Below, piece by piece: positions 48,989-62,240 of a DNA stretch of 64,000 nt. Positions within the stretch are counted from its first letter, which is position 1; the number at the start of each line of letters is the position of its first letter. The notes beneath the pieces were generated by a model. The model had not been told where the DNA came from, searched no databases, and saw only the letters and a list, made by a program, of their open reading frames with translations. The translations under genes and the position numbers were made by a program. Source of the DNA: Spirogloea muscicola (taxonomy: Eukaryota > Streptophyta > Zygnematophyceae > Spirogloeales > Spirogloeaceae); the NCBI GenBank assembly GCA_009602725.1, contig WELB01000213.1, positions 74,378 through 138,377 of the forward strand, in the 5' to 3' direction.

Positions 48989-51900
48989 CTACCTACACGG
49001 TTGTGATTTATGTGAGCTAGTATTGGCTTGCGATGAGTGAGTGAGATGGTGTTGCATGCACTCGCTGCTGAACTCAAATTCCTGCCCGCAGGCCTCACAA
49101 GTGTAGCCTCCTGCAAGCAACAGCAAGTCAAAAGGAGTACTCACAAATGTAACAAGGACACAAGCAGCGCTCTGCTCCAGTCCCATGAACAATAATAGCC
49201 TTCTCTTTGACAGTAATGTAAGTTCAAGTGAGAGTGAGGACATTGACATGGGGTGGACGGACAGGTTGAGGTTTGATGTTGCAAGAGCTGGTATGCAATT
49301 GTGTGTCTACACGTATGGACATCAATAGCAAGTGTAACCCTTCAAGGTCGAAAGTCAAGGGATAAGGCAAGGTTAGCCTCTCGTGAGTACAGGTCCATGC
49401 AAAGTTGTGGAGATCTAGGACTTCGACCCTCATTAAGAACCCCAAACCTCAACCTTCCACTTCAGCAATTACAAGCATGCTCCTTCGTGTGTGTTCCAAC
49501 TCCATCACCACAGCTATGACCCTGCATCCAAATAGGCAGGACACACAACGGAACCGGCACCAACCTGGATCAGAGCGGAAGTACGCATGACGGAGAGCTT
49601 GGGAGGCCGAAATGCGGTCCTCAGGCCGCCACTGCAGCAGCCGCCGGAGAAGCCTGAGGGCCCACACTGTCCCTATCCTGCTCAACAATCACCGCGCAAC
49701 ATTAAGAGCAGCTAACACCTAGGTCACCTATTTGCACCAGGAGCAGCTGTTTGCCAAGGTTACCCCAGTCCAAGAGTGTCGCGCTGCTGGAGTTGATGAA
49801 GCAGCGCCTCCTCAGTGCATTGCCATGTAGCCATCTCCCCATCCTGGACCCAGGTATACCAGCAGAGCAATAATGTGAGATGCTTTTCACACTCAACCAC
49901 AACCATCAAATTAGTGCAGATATTCTGTGCTTTGCTAGTTCAGCGCTGTAACTAATGAAGACTCTTCAAACGCTAGACCCGTGGTAGCAAGTAACGTCCT
50001 TGCCTGGCTTAATCAGGCCGGCTTCCGGCTCCTCTTGGCTTGTGTGCTAGAGTATCACTAAACAGCCGAACAAGGTGAGGACATGCACTGACTCTATGAC
50101 AAGAAATGCTGTGCAAATTACTAAGCGGAATTGTTACATTTGAGCGCAACTGGGAGTGACCAAGCACCTTGTGCGTCTCTCTCCAGTGCTGATATTGGGG
50201 AAGGTGCTGCATTGGGACGAGGATGCACAACTCCATCAATGCTCGCAACCTGAGCCAGCAAGGAAATAATCATCTGATGAATATTCACATCATTCTCCAA
50301 TTACTGTGCACACTGGCATTCATGGGGGACCACAAGCAAAGCAATTAAGCACTCTGCAGACACTTTAAGGATGTGCAAGAAATGTTGTGCAACAGTCATG
50401 GTGCAAGCGTGGTCTATACAAGTGGGCGACAGTCCGGGAGGAGGCGTCCAGGTCCGAGAGCTTCTGGTCCAGGAGCGCCCGTGTGCGGGCAGTGACCTCG
50501 AATACGTGCGGTGTTCCAAGTGCCAACTCTAGCATTACAACGCCAGCACTCCATATGTCATATCTGCAAGCAAAGCAGCGGGGCATTGTAAAGGTAAAAC
50601 TTTGGCAAACAAAGGCCACAATGCAATCACAGGGTGCAGGGGGTGCATGAACTTGTGACTTCTGTGAGCGGTCACTTAGAAGCAGCACCAAGATTGCATA
50701 CAACTATCAGTAAACAAGTATCGATCTCAGGCAAAGGTGGACTGGCACTTGCAGGTTGTGTTTCAAGAACAGGCTGTCAATGATCGATGTGCAAGCCTGG
50801 AGTAAGCAGGCAAAGACATGTGGAGAGAGCACATCTGAAGGCCAAGGGGATCAATTTATGATTGTCAGGCATTGAAATGGGATGCAGTATTACTCTGGGA
50901 CAATGCTCTTGGCATGGAGGTGGGGTGGGCTCAGCAGGACCTCTGGGGGGCTGTACTCTACGGTCTCCTCCTCGCTGTAAGCAATGCACAAATTTCATAC
51001 GTTGTCATGCAGGCTCCTTGTCGATGTCCATGTGAATGTAGTTCAGGACATTGTGCGCTCGGCCGTTCAGGATGAGACTCTATTCTTCCAACTTCTGACG
51101 GCCTCCAAGCAGAAAGATCTATGCCAAAGTAATGACTTCACAACAAGAACAGCGCGTACACGATGTCTCGCACAATCTGGGGTCAAAGGGAGGTGAATTC
51201 TGGTGCCAGAAGGACTAGATCATTGCAATTCAACAACAGGAGCACACCCACCTTGACGGTCCGTGGGAGCCATATAGGTGCTCGGTGGCATGCTGGTCTA
51301 CAGCGCTGCCAAAGTCCGCAAGCCTCCTGTCAAGTCCAGGTTCTTGACATACTTAATCAGGAGAGGAAGGCTAGAAGTGATACACCGTGAGTTGTTGTCA
51401 AAGCAGGTTGTAGCACACTTTATTTACAAGATCATCACCCTTTCGAAGGACAAATACAAGGGCAGAAGGTCCCATCTGTCACTGACATGGAGATGCCCTC
51501 TGGAATCTCCTGCCCATCATGGCCAAAGAAGGTGCCAAAGCGGCTGCTCACAATCATGTTCTCTGCCGCCCCAAATGGTCCCTCCAAAGTGAGTTGCAAC
51601 AGCGGTTGTGTACAATGTGTTTAGTCTGCGCATCTATTTATTGTACTGAAGCCCAATAAATGACATCTTTTGCACTCCTCAGCTATCTGGTTACTGTATT
51701 TGCATCAGGACTTGGCATCTAAGAAGACAACCTGGCTTTACATCTCTGTGAGTAATGTTGTGGACATGGCAGGTCTCAAGCGCCAGCAACTGCATAGGAA
51801 CAAATGGTCATCAGCAGCGCACTTTCAAGCACAGGCAATGGACTTCAGGAGTGATAAGCAAGCCCCTGTTGATCCAAGTGCAGCTGAGAAGAGCCATACA

Positions 51901-54900
51901 GCTGCATACAGAGTTGAAGGGCTGTGCAGTTATCTAGATGTCACCCACTGAAGTTTTCCTACTTCATGGCGTTGATCTCTCAGCAGCTCACTGAGTGCAG
52001 ATCCAGGTGGTGGGCACCATCTCAATGGGCGACCTTAAGTGCACACCAGGTGGCGCATTATAAGCTTGGTGGCCTCTTGGCCAGGTGCAGTCGTCTTTAG
52101 CCACTGCCAGGTCGGTGAAGTCCGTACGAGTTGGAGGCCGCCAGTGGAACTTGAGGATGGTGCCGTGTACAGCAGCTTTGTGAGGCTCTGGCCCTCGTTT
52201 CGGAAGACGAGCCACAGGTCGCGGCCAGCTGACTGGGTAAATGACTCTACGTACCGTGCAATATGACTCAGGCCATTCTCACGAGCCGGATGGTCACCAC
52301 AAGCCTCCTCTTGTCCATCTTTATAGCTCTCACCTGCAGGCTCGTATAAATCCTCGTCCAGCTGCTCATGACTTTCACCTCTAGAAGGAGCATATGGTCT
52401 ACTCTTTCGCGAGGCCTTGCCTCTAGTAAAACTACCTGCCATGCCATGCCGTCCTCTCAGACCATCAAAAAGATTGTCATTGCTTTGATCGAGTTCCTCA
52501 CTGGAAGCTGCTGAGAGCATCGTTGTCAAGCTCCCGTTCCAGAGAGTCTCCCCAAAGTGCTTCTCACGCAGCCCGCTGCGGCCCTTGGCAGACCCACCCT
52601 CCGTCTGTAACAGCAACATACACGCATGCGCTCAAGAGATGCAGTGAGCAGAAGTCAAGTGGAAGGACAGAGCATGATGAAGTTGACCACAGAAAATGAC
52701 TTGGCAGTGTCTTCAGCTTTCTGTCGCCTAGAGTGATAGTCTGCATGCTGACCAACATGCTGTATTTTGGGCCAAGCTCCGCAAATTGTCGACACTCATT
52801 CGTCATTCCAATACTTCAGAATGTGGAGCGTGACCCGCCTTTATCCGCTTGAGGATGAATGTGGTGTCTGATGACCCACTTGCTTGCTGATGGTCGTGGC
52901 CAACTCTTGACTGCTCCTCTGGGCCACTGCTTTCCTGGTCTCCGTCCCTGCGCTGACGCCGTCTGCCATGCATCTCCCGTCGCGCAGCCAGCCACACCTC
53001 CCCAAAAGCACCCGCTGCGAAAAACTTTTTCAGGACATACCTGCCCAAGCACACACGGAATTGTGAGGGGCTATTAACGGCCATACACAAGAACTGTACT
53101 ACATGACTATGTCCTCAGCTAAACTATTGCGATGAGCGAGCTGTTGGTGCAATCAGCGACCATCTTGCAAGTGAAAGGGCAGATGGTGCAGAAAAGTATC
53201 CAACATATTGTGGGCACATCATACTATACGTAAGCCTGCACACGGTATTGAGCACCTCTTACTGGTGATCAGGGGTGGGCTGCACAAAGAAAGTGGAACC
53301 GGAAGCAGCGGCTCGCGGAGCACTGCCCAGCTGTAGCAACTCAAATGGGACCGTGTGGAGTGCACCAAGCAGCCTGGCCAGCATGTGCGGCATGTGTCTG
53401 GTGCGGCACGTGGCTAGCTCAAGTGCTGCGGCATGCTTGCTGTTGTTGTCAGTGTCGCCATCACGGAGGCAGACCAGCCATCCTGCCCAGTCTACCCACG
53501 CTGCCAGCTCGGTGGACCTGCCTGCATGGCAGATCACAGCAAAATTATTGTATGTATTTGTCTCTTTGCTGAACATGCAACATGTAGATTGGAGAAAGTC
53601 CACGCATGCACTTTCTTTGATTACATATGTGCAATTTCCACATGGTCATGGTGCTACTACTCATATCTCAGCTTCAGAACAGCACAAGTAGCTTGACATG
53701 ACACATTTGTGCTTGTGGCGAGTGCATTTCCATTTTGTTTCCTCATGTCGAGATGCAGCTGATGCAAATTTATATACATGGACCAACGGGGGACCCACCA
53801 GATGGAGTTTCAACCGAGGGAAGCAGCGAAACAACTGCTTTCCTAGAGCTCAAGTCGGCCTTGGCACCACAGACAGGACCTGTCGTTGCTATAATCGGCT
53901 CCATCTGCCGGGTCGCCTTGGATGGCAGCGCCGCCTGTTCCGAGAGAAGCTCAAGCAGTTGATAATAGTACAGTCTCCCCTCGCCATTGCTGCTGTCAAT
54001 GTCCTTAAGGCCATCCTGCACAAGGCACGTCATGTCTTACATGTCATGTGCTCATGACTGGCAAGACATGGTAACCAATAATACATGCCTTAGCTTTTGA
54101 GTTCTGAGGTTCAGGTCTTGGTAAGTGACGGGTTAGCCTGGAAGTATCTGATGCAGTGGTCAAGTCTGCAAAGTGAACCAACAAGTGCTGCTGGTGGGAC
54201 CTAACCAGCGGGCCAGCTTGCACTGAAAGGGCGATGTCGCTCCCAGCATTTGTGCCTGCTGTTGCTATCACATCTGGCAGTAATGCCACTGCATTGGTAG
54301 ATTCGCAGGCATTCAAGCCCTTATTGAGGCCTGGTTCTGTAAACCGTGGCTGCAGGTCCACGACGACAGCTGCCACATTGTCCATGGACTGGCCCTGCAG
54401 TGCTGCCCGGCAGAGCAACTCCGCCAACTGCTGAGTTGCACAAGGTGCCCTGGTAAGCTGATCTACAGCATCAATCTTCCCGTCTGCATCGCTGTTGTCT
54501 GGCACTCCTTCAAGAATGACACTCTCTGGATTGCAATGTTTCAAGCCCGCATTACAACTGCAGGCTGTTCCCAGCACATCAGATTCTGGAGTTGCCGTGG
54601 AAAACGTCTCGCTGCCAAAGGCCGAGTCTCTCTCAGCTGTATACATTTCAGGTGGTGGCAGGGGAATGGCAGGTTGCAGCATCGTGTCACTGTCTCCTGG
54701 CGGGCCAGAAGGAGGCACCTGGTCATGTCCTGCGGTCAGGGAATCGCAGACCTGCTGAGGCGTCAGCGCCTCAAGAATGCCATCGGTGACCAGCGCCAGC
54801 AGCACGTCACTGGCGGCAATCTCCCGCCAGGCGGGCACCTCGGGCACAGCAATGACTCCCGAGTCCCTGAACTCGAGGTCACCAAATGCTCGGCTTACAG

Positions 54901-56716
54901 CCAGGCGGCCGTCTACACGCCATGGGCCACCGCTGTTGCTGCTGCGCAGCACGCGGCCCCCCCCTGCCTCGATTCGGCAGCGCTCGTCTGGGTGGTCGGG
55001 CGCGTGGTCAGTTGTCAGCTCAACCACCTGGAGGTCCGAGGTAGCCGCAGCAGCAGCAGCACGAGTGGCGGCGCGCCGCAGTCGGGAGCCCCTGTGGCCC
55101 TTGCCAACAGCTGCGTGCAATGTAGGGGTGTAAGGGCGACTGATCAATTGACGACAAGCAGTGCATGCGACTTCAGGGAACATGGGATTCTCAGACTTGA
55201 GGTTGGCTATTTGGCTGGGGCCACAGTCATCAAAGCAGGGTAACTAGTCTGCCAGCCCTTCACAGAAGAAGAAGAGCAGCAGCTAGAGCTCGACCTTCTA
55301 TGTCATATCCATCAGAAAGAGTGCAGCAACTGCCAACCAGCAATACAGGGTATGCTCACTAACTGCCTGAATATGTAGTTTGGCGCAGCGGCGCTCACAT
55401 GTCAACGTGCTGCGTAGTGGAGGAAGGTGCCGCGTGCAGAGAAGTGCACGCGAGTCGCCAAGGTTGGCAGTGAGCAGGTGCCGCCGGCTGGCGCCGCCAT
55501 CAATGGCCTCGTGCAGGAACAGTGCCACACACGCTGTGCTGCCCGATAACCACCCCTCCCGCTGCGCGACCTGCAGGCAGGCAGCAACAATAGGAGACTC
55601 TTGTTGCTGCTTGTTGGTAGGCCTGCGCTCAAGACGACTGGAGAACTCAAACACTGTCCCTAGCAAATAATCAGCAATTTACATCAATCTGAACTCAGAG
55701 TGCCTGCTCTTAAAAAGTAATCCTATTACCGCCAACTCATGCTCAGAGCTTGATATGAGCAACTGGGGGTGGACGTGAGGTCTGTGATAGAGTTGAATGC
55801 TTCAGCCCGTTAGAAAATTCTGACTAAGTGTATGTTGTGTGGAGATGCCTGCTACGGTATTTAACTTCATTAGCTGTCAAGGTTCACAAGTTTCAAGGAC
55901 TGGGGCTGACAGATCAGATATCAAAGCTTGAGCCTTTACAACTTTGACTCGAGGGTTCGTAAGCTGGACCATGAGCGACTAGGGCAAACAATCTAGAGGA
56001 CGACCTATTTACGCTGGTGGGCGACAGACCTCGAGCAGTGCGGCGTTCACGTCAGCAAAGGCGGCCAGGAGCAAGTGGCGAAGCAGTGACCGCAGGCCCT
56101 CCCCATTGGCTGCTGGGCCCTCGGCAGCGAGGCGGGCGTTGGCAAGCTCCGCAAAGCGGTGGTGCAAGTGGGCTGCCACAAAGTCCACCGCCTCCTGCCC
56201 GTTGTGGCCGTCGTAGACGGCATGATAGTGAAGTTCACAAGCGCTGCAGGCTGCAGCTGCAGCATTGCTGACGGCAGCTGATCAGGATCAGTCCCATGCA
56301 GGGCTGAACATAGGCACAGAGCCCGCATGTGTGAGCATGAGAGACAGACAAAGAGAGAGCGAGGGAGGGGTGAGAGTGAGAGCGAGTGAGCATGGAAACA
56401 GCACATCGAATATGGGCTCAATGAGGAGGGAGGCACGGAAAGACGCACAGGTGGCATTGAGGCCATCATGGTGTGGTGGGAGGACAGTGAGGGAGGGCAG
56501 GCAGACGGCGCGGTCCTCCTGGGTGAGCCGCCGGCCGCGGGTTGCGGCTGCCCCGCAGGACAGCGTACCCCCACACACGATGTCTGAGCCGCCATTGTCG
56601 ACCTCTGCTGCCGCAGCGACAGCCAGCGACCGCTGGAGCAGCAGCAGCAGCAGCAGCCGAGCGGCTCTGCCGTCGGCAACACCGACGTCTGCCTTGCGCC
56701 CCTGTACCGAGCCCAT
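48989..56716 (-). CDS. PP2C phosphatase-protein kinase fusion with C-terminal zinc finger
   Basis: Long multi-exon minus-strand gene; exon edges are only partly fixed. The start at 56716 gives a hydrophobic run RLLLLLLLQRSLAVAAAA (signal or anchor). The PP2C half follows: ATRGRRLTQEDRAV, HAVYDGHNGQEAVDFVAAHL (about 56140-56240), GWLSGSTACVALF, LLTANLGDSRALL (about 55430-55560), RLAVSRAFGDLEFRDSGV with LLALVTDGILEAL (about 54780-54910), and SMDNVAAVVVDL. The kinase half follows: GRYVLKKFFAAGAFGEVW with FILKRI (about 52850-53050), a long insert, LWLVFRNEGQSLTKLLY, the catalytic loop NITHRDVKPEN split by an intron (about 51741-51805 then about 51560), ADFGSAVDQHATEHLYGSHG (about 51260-51340), EYSPPEVLL, DIWSAGVVMLEL and RPEDRISASQALRH. 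The last exon encodes a C2H2-like finger, YTCEACGQEFEFSSECMQHH. Plants have proteins of this PP2C-kinase order; here the Lys, HRD and DFG residues all look intact. Confidence 0.85.
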
Positions 56717-57577
56717 GTTGTGTCATTGCTGCGCCGCTACCACCGCCTTCCCCGAGCTTGGCCACTGCAAGCCCCATGGGGCCGTCGCAGCGGCCCCCGG
56801 GTAGCAAACATACTGGCTGCCATGCAGCCGGCGGCACTCTCCACCGCCCATTCGGGTGGCTGCAGGCGTCGCTCTGGCGGCCCAGCGGCCCTGCGGGGCT
56901 CGTGACGTCCCAACGGATGTTGCCGCAGCCCCAACTGGGGCAATTGTGGCCTTGAACGCCCGCTGAGCCAGCAGACCACCACCTACTTTCGTGCAGGGAG
57001 TGGCACGAGTGAGAGTGGAGCGTGCATAGAGTGATGGAGGGCCCGAGTGGTGGCCAAGTACAAAGGCAAGCACGTTGGGGGCGCCTGAGAGGAAAGGGGG
57101 TGGGGTTTAAGGCAACCCCTAAACGAGCCCTGGGCTTGTGAACCCAAACCCCCAGGCCCGAGCTTGCAAGAGGAGGGCGACGGGCCCTAGCGTAGCTGCC
57201 ACGGGGCCTGTGAGGAAAGGAGGCGCCCAAGCTCTGCGCCGTGGCTGCCAGGCGGCTGACTCCCGCGGCGGCTGTAGCGGCTGGCCGCCAGCGGGCGCGC
57301 AGCCAGAGCGAGGAGCAGAGGGTCGTCAGAGCGAGGAGGTGGGGGAGGGCGAGACTGCAGGTTGAGGAGGGAGACTGGAGCGAGAGGAGGGGTGAGGAGA
57401 GCAGAAGAGGAAGGAGGGAGAGGCAGAGAGGGAGGGGAGGTCAAGGGGCGGGGGAAGGGAGGGAGAGCGCTTGCGTGCGAGCCGGAGGAGGTCGGGAGGG
57501 GGGACGCTTGGAGTCACCTCGGAGCGATGAGGTGGTGAGGAGGAGAGGGGTTCCCGCCTTGGCCAGCCGGCGCGGCC
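56717..57577. promoter_or_regulatory. Divergent promoter region, PP2C-kinase / uS17m
   Basis: 861 bp separate two start codons pointing away from each other. The right part (57300-57540) is purine-rich (GGAG/GAGAG) and GC-rich. No gene was recognised in it; the long minus frame at 56466-57230 is a shadow. Confidence 0.5.
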
Positions 57578-58535
57578 ATGACGAGCTTCGTGGGCAAGGT
57601 GGTGTCTGCGCGCATGCAGAAGAGCGTGGTCGTGGCCGTGGAACGCGTGGTGCGCCACCCCAAGTACCCCGCCGCCAAGCGCCGCACCAAGAAGTTCATG
57701 GCCCACGACGAGCGCAACGACTGCCGCGTCGGCGACCAGGTCCTCCATGGCCCCACCCCCCCCTCTCATTCTCCTCTGGCTTCCTCCCACTACCCAGGTG
57801 CAGCAAACGCGGCCTGGGAGCACTGCGCCCTGATGCAGCAGCCTGCAAGCTGGCCCAAGTGCCACGCGAAGCCACCGCCTGGTGCCCGATCCCTATGCCT
57901 CGGAACCCCGTCTTTAGAAAGCCTCACAACATGCAGTCAGACAACCTAGGTTCCGCACCCTGGTGTACTGTGACAACTCGAACTCTAGACCCTGCATAAA
58001 GTATACCACCTCCATCAAAGATGTCTGCTACTTCTGACGACTTGCCATCTATGCCACCTCAGTGTTGTCCTTGCCCCAAATTGCACCTCGCACAGTCCTA
58101 GACAGCTTCCAGTTGTCAAACCAGCTGCGCCGCTGCCGATGCATGACAATCAAGCCCCTCTCATTTGCTGATCAGAGGCATGCTACACCCTCCAGCTGGC
58201 TGTCCATTCGTCAGCCTTGCGTGCCAACTTCTCTGTTGAGGCAGGTCTAGCCATCAGATCTGGTAATCATGGAGGAAGCAGGACTGGCAGTAGGTGAGGG
58301 CTTAAGTCAAGGCTGCTTGGACCATAATGTCATTTTGGTATTTGGTGAATTGCAGGTGAAGATTGACTCGTCGCGGCCACTGAGCAAGCGCAAGCACTGG
58401 GTCGTTGCTACTATACTGCGTCGTGAGAGCATCTTCCACCAGCCAGACGCTGCTCCGGATGCCACCACTGTTCACCCAGAGGCTGTCAAGAGCACCGCTT
58501 CGCAGCTTCAGGCAACCCATGGTGCTCCTTCGTGA
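57578..58535 (+). CDS. Mitochondrial small-subunit ribosomal protein uS17
   Basis: Two exons, 57578-57739 and 58356-58535, give 113 residues. Exon 1 reads [20 protein letters not shown], then [20 protein letters not shown]; exon 2 starts [20 protein letters not shown]. These are the OB-fold blocks of bacterial-type uS17, which binds 16S-like rRNA early in 30S assembly. The close resemblance to the plant mitochondrial S17 as I remember it ([23 protein letters not shown]), and the lack of an N-terminal transit extension, favour the mitochondrial over the plastid protein. The C-terminal 30 residues are an Ala/Thr/Ser tail. The intron is 616 bp. It shares an upstream region with the PP2C-kinase gene. 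Confidence 0.88.
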
Positions 58536-59320
58536 CAGAGGCTTTTGAAGTCAGCTGACTGCTCCACATCACAGCTCATCGACCATCTAGCATCGATGAC
58601 GTCGTAAGTCTGCAACCAGGCACACATTCCATGAGCAATTTACGTGTGAGCTCCCTGCTGAACTCGATCTTGCTGCTGTCGCTTAGGAGCCAGCATGGTC
58701 AGGCAGGCAAATGGCAAGCTAGTTAGTGCCACCGCTGTGGCCTTCACTTTCAAGGCAGTGTGCAGGCTGAAACTGCTGTGACATGGTCAGGCAAACGTTC
58801 ATCACATCGATACACCTAGCTCAGGAAGTCTGCCTTTCTCATGTATTCAAGGTTCGGGTTTTCGGATAATGGAAGTGCTTTGTACTCGAAAAGTGGAGTG
58901 ACTTGATACTGTCTCACAGTTTGTGATTGAACAGAGCCTTCAGTCTGCAATGAGAGTGACTGACCTAATACTGTCTCGTAGTTGTTGCTTTAACAGAGCC
59001 TTTGGTCCTCAATGGGAATGACGGCCTTTCTATAAGCTCAGACAAAATTCAGGTTGGGTTATTGCTGGATCCATTTGCTGTGCTGCTCGATGTGACTTGT
59101 GGAATATACACTGAGGTATTTAAAGCATGCAGTGTCAGCGGCACTTGGATGTGAGGGGGTCACAGCCGGTGCTACATGAAATATCTACTTACTTTTGCAA
59201 GCATAATTATGGCTTTTATTGAGCGAGTACATCAGTCTCTCTAGGTTGTTCAAGACTTTCTAATATGGTCCACATATGTATAAGGTTTAGGGCTCTGACT
59301 CTAAGCCGCATCTGCACAGC
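58536..59320. other. Convergent intergenic region
   Basis: Lies between the stops of uS17m (+) and histidinol-phosphate aminotransferase (-). A near repeat occurs around 58903-59010 (GAGTGACTTGATACTGTCTC then TTTGTGATTGAACAGAGCCT, versus GAGTGACTGACCTAATACTG then TTAACAGAGCCT). It is probably 3' UTR sequence. Nothing else was seen. Confidence 0.45.
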
Positions 59321-62240
59321 CTATGATGGATGTTCCAACTCATCCGCAAGTGCTGCTAAGACCGCATCCGTGTCCAAGGATGACCCAACTGTGATCCTCA
59401 CGTATTTGTCATATCCCTCGAGTGCACTATGTACGCCGCTTATCAGGATGCCCCTTCTGCGCAAGGCCTGGTTTGTGAATCCATGGCACAGCAGATACAG
59501 CTTAGAAAACTCGTCCGACAACAGGGGACTAATCCGGGCTGTCGAACCTCTAGAAGTATATCAGTGCAAGACACTGCTGAGACAAAGCCCGAAAAAGCAG
59601 TTGTGATTGGCATTTTACGTATTTACTAGTGCAATCTCAGGCCACAAGTTAGCAGCCATGCAGTGATATAGCACCTGCACGATGTGGGCTCCTGGGAAAC
59701 TTGTAGGAAATGCCACGAAATTGGAAAATGAAGGCAGGGGAACAAGACCAAGTTGTTGAAGCCCCGCTGCCAGCCTTGACCTCTCATGCGCGGTCTCACT
59801 GACCAGCCAGTCGCTGTACTGCTGGTCCTCCAACGCAGCTATACCTGCGGCCTGTCATATCAAGGAGGAACGAAGAGATGGAGAAGCAATTGACAGTACC
59901 GTCACGCTGGTAGGTCCATCATTGATTTGAAATATTAACCATTACCACAAGATTGAGGACCTGTCTGATCCTACCAAGTGCTTGCATGGTGTCCACTTGA
60001 GAGGAAGTCAACAGCCACTGTTAGCCCTAACCAAGGTAATCTACATTGAGATGAATCATCTGGAAATGATCACCAGTGCTATTGATGAGACTGAAAAGTT
60101 AGGGCGGATCTTGAACAAATCACGTGCCACAAGTCTGGAGCTGCAGAGAGCATAACCCAGGCGAACTCCAGCCAGGGCGTATGCTTTTGAGAATGTGCGA
60201 GTAAGCATCCATGGCCCTTCCATGATCAAGTTTGCGCAATCAGTTCTAGGCTGGCAGTCTTATGGTTATCAAGCACACACGGACTAAGCCCCCACAGATA
60301 TTGCACTGAGCACTTTCAAAAGCTCGTGATAGGTCGAGTCATATCTAATTCCCTGTATACCTCTGCGATGTTGTAGAATGGAAAGTGCTGATGGGCCACC
60401 TGCTTGTACTGCAAACTCAAAGTAAGCCTGCAGTGACGTTTCATGATGTACACCAAGGTGCTCAGTGCTTACTTAGGCAATCTTCGGTAGAGCAACCTAG
60501 AGAACCCTGCAAGTATGGAACAACTGGTGTACACTTGCATATTAGACATGGTTGCTGGCTACCTCGTCAAAGACAAGTACTATTTGAGGAGGCACACCCT
60601 CAACGAGTGTCCTGATCTCTTGCTCGGACATCATTCCTCCCTGCAGCGGCCAAGGAAACCATCAGGAGATTGGACCACTACTATAACAGCCTATATGCCT
60701 AAGAACTGTAGGCAACAGGTCAAGTAGCGGGTGAAGACAGTTGGCTGTACAAACTGTAGGGTTGTTTGGGCTGGCTGCAAAAACGATTGCCGTATTTTCT
60801 GTAATCCTTTCAAGCATTACATCCACGTTGACAACACCATCTGCACCAGAACAACTCAGAAAAATAAGCAGGTAAGGAGGTCATGAACAGCATATCTATC
60901 TGGGAAATGCGGTGCAAGCATTGTCTCACAATACATTGTTGCGCAAGCACGTGCAGCAGCACAAAGAGCTAGAGTGATGGGCATTCTAAGCACTGTGTCA
61001 CTGACTCAATGTGCGACCACAGGCAATGTTCCTGTTGCGAGCGCTGGAGCTCAAGTCAAATGACGAGCATGGATGCAGGATGCATGTGGCTTTGGCAGTG
61101 GCAGGATGTGTTTGAGACACAGCATGCATGTCCCTCACCCTCACGCAACGGCACCAAACGAGCCTGCTCGAGGACAAGGATAAACAACAACTCAATCAGA
61201 TGGCCACATGCGTGGCAGAAGAAATGATCTCGGTCACTTCATATACAAAGCATCCAGTGCGATCACTGGGACAGTCTCTGCAGGCAAGGAGATACTCCAG
61301 CAGCATTGGTGAGATACTTCATTACTGGGTGGCCTGTCTGATAACCCTCTACCTCTGCTTGTCTGCTTTTGCTTAACGTGATCTCAAGGCCGCTGTCACT
61401 ATCGAGAAACATGGGGTGCAATCACTGACGATCATCACAACCTGACTAGATGTCTAGCCAAAATATGCCAGCGCTGACACTCAGCATGTATTCAGGGAGC
61501 CTTGATTATACCTCAGCCCCGCAGGAAAGAGCTCCAGTCTTATATCTGGGAAACGACGGCTCGGGCATAACTGCACTCTTCCCCTCGTACAGGTAGAGGT
61601 CACATGCCAGCTGTCGAATGGACATCCATGTTCCATCAACATCTCATCTTGCTGCTTCACGAGTTACTGAACTCAGTCTAGTAGGTCTGCTACAAAGCAT
61701 GAATTACGTGACGGCATTACGAAGCAGCTGCAACCAAGCAACCAGCCTCTTGCACTGTTCACAGAGTAGTGAGAGCATATGCGCACGCCAGTGCTCCGGG
61801 TCCTGGTAACATCTCCACGTCATGCAAGCATGGATCAATGTGGTGTGGCTAGCAACCTGGAGCAGGGACTCACTGCCGTTACTCAAGACAATCTGCTCAG
61901 CAGGAAAGTCCAGCTTCTCCGCCAGCCGCCTGGTGAGATTCCTGCCGTAGGCATCCGGATAGAGCTGGCCGACTGCCAGCACCATCTCCATGGCCTCCCG
62001 CACCTGTGCTTGCAAGGGCACCCAAGGCCACTAAACCCGACACGGACTGATGTAGCAGCAGCACAGGCACTCCCACGAGCAACAGTGTGGCCCACGACAG
62101 GCAAAGAGGCCTGCCTTGGGTGACGGAGGGGACACGCTCTCGTTCAGGTGGAGGCGGCGGATGGGCCCGTCGTAGCCGCCGAGGCGCACGTCGTGGTCGG
62201 CCAGCGGGAGCTTGGCGTCGGCCATCCCGGCCTGCGGCAT
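59321..62240 (-). CDS. hisC: Histidinol-phosphate aminotransferase
   Basis: Minus-strand, intron-rich class I/II PLP aminotransferase. The start is ATG at 62240 or 15 bp later at 62225. Blocks in order: GYDGPIRRLHLNESVSPPSP (about 62105-62190), AVGQLYPDAYGRNLTRRLAE with EQIVLSNGSESLLQ (about 61855-61980), YEGKSAVMPEPSFPRYK (about 61530-61610), the substrate/PLP-site SPNNPT (about 60750), VLVFDEV (about 60550), GPSALSILQHRRG, the PLP-lysine motif MLTRTFSKAYALAGVRLGY (about 60160-60235), and the C-terminal QALRRRGILI with YVRITVGSSLDTDAVLAAL. This is the HisC signature order. It transfers the amino group from glutamate to imidazole-acetol phosphate in histidine biosynthesis, normally in the plastid; no clear transit peptide is seen from this start, so an upstream exon may be missing. 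The first intron's donor is ambiguous (a GC-AG intron after SPSPK fits best). Confidence 0.85.
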
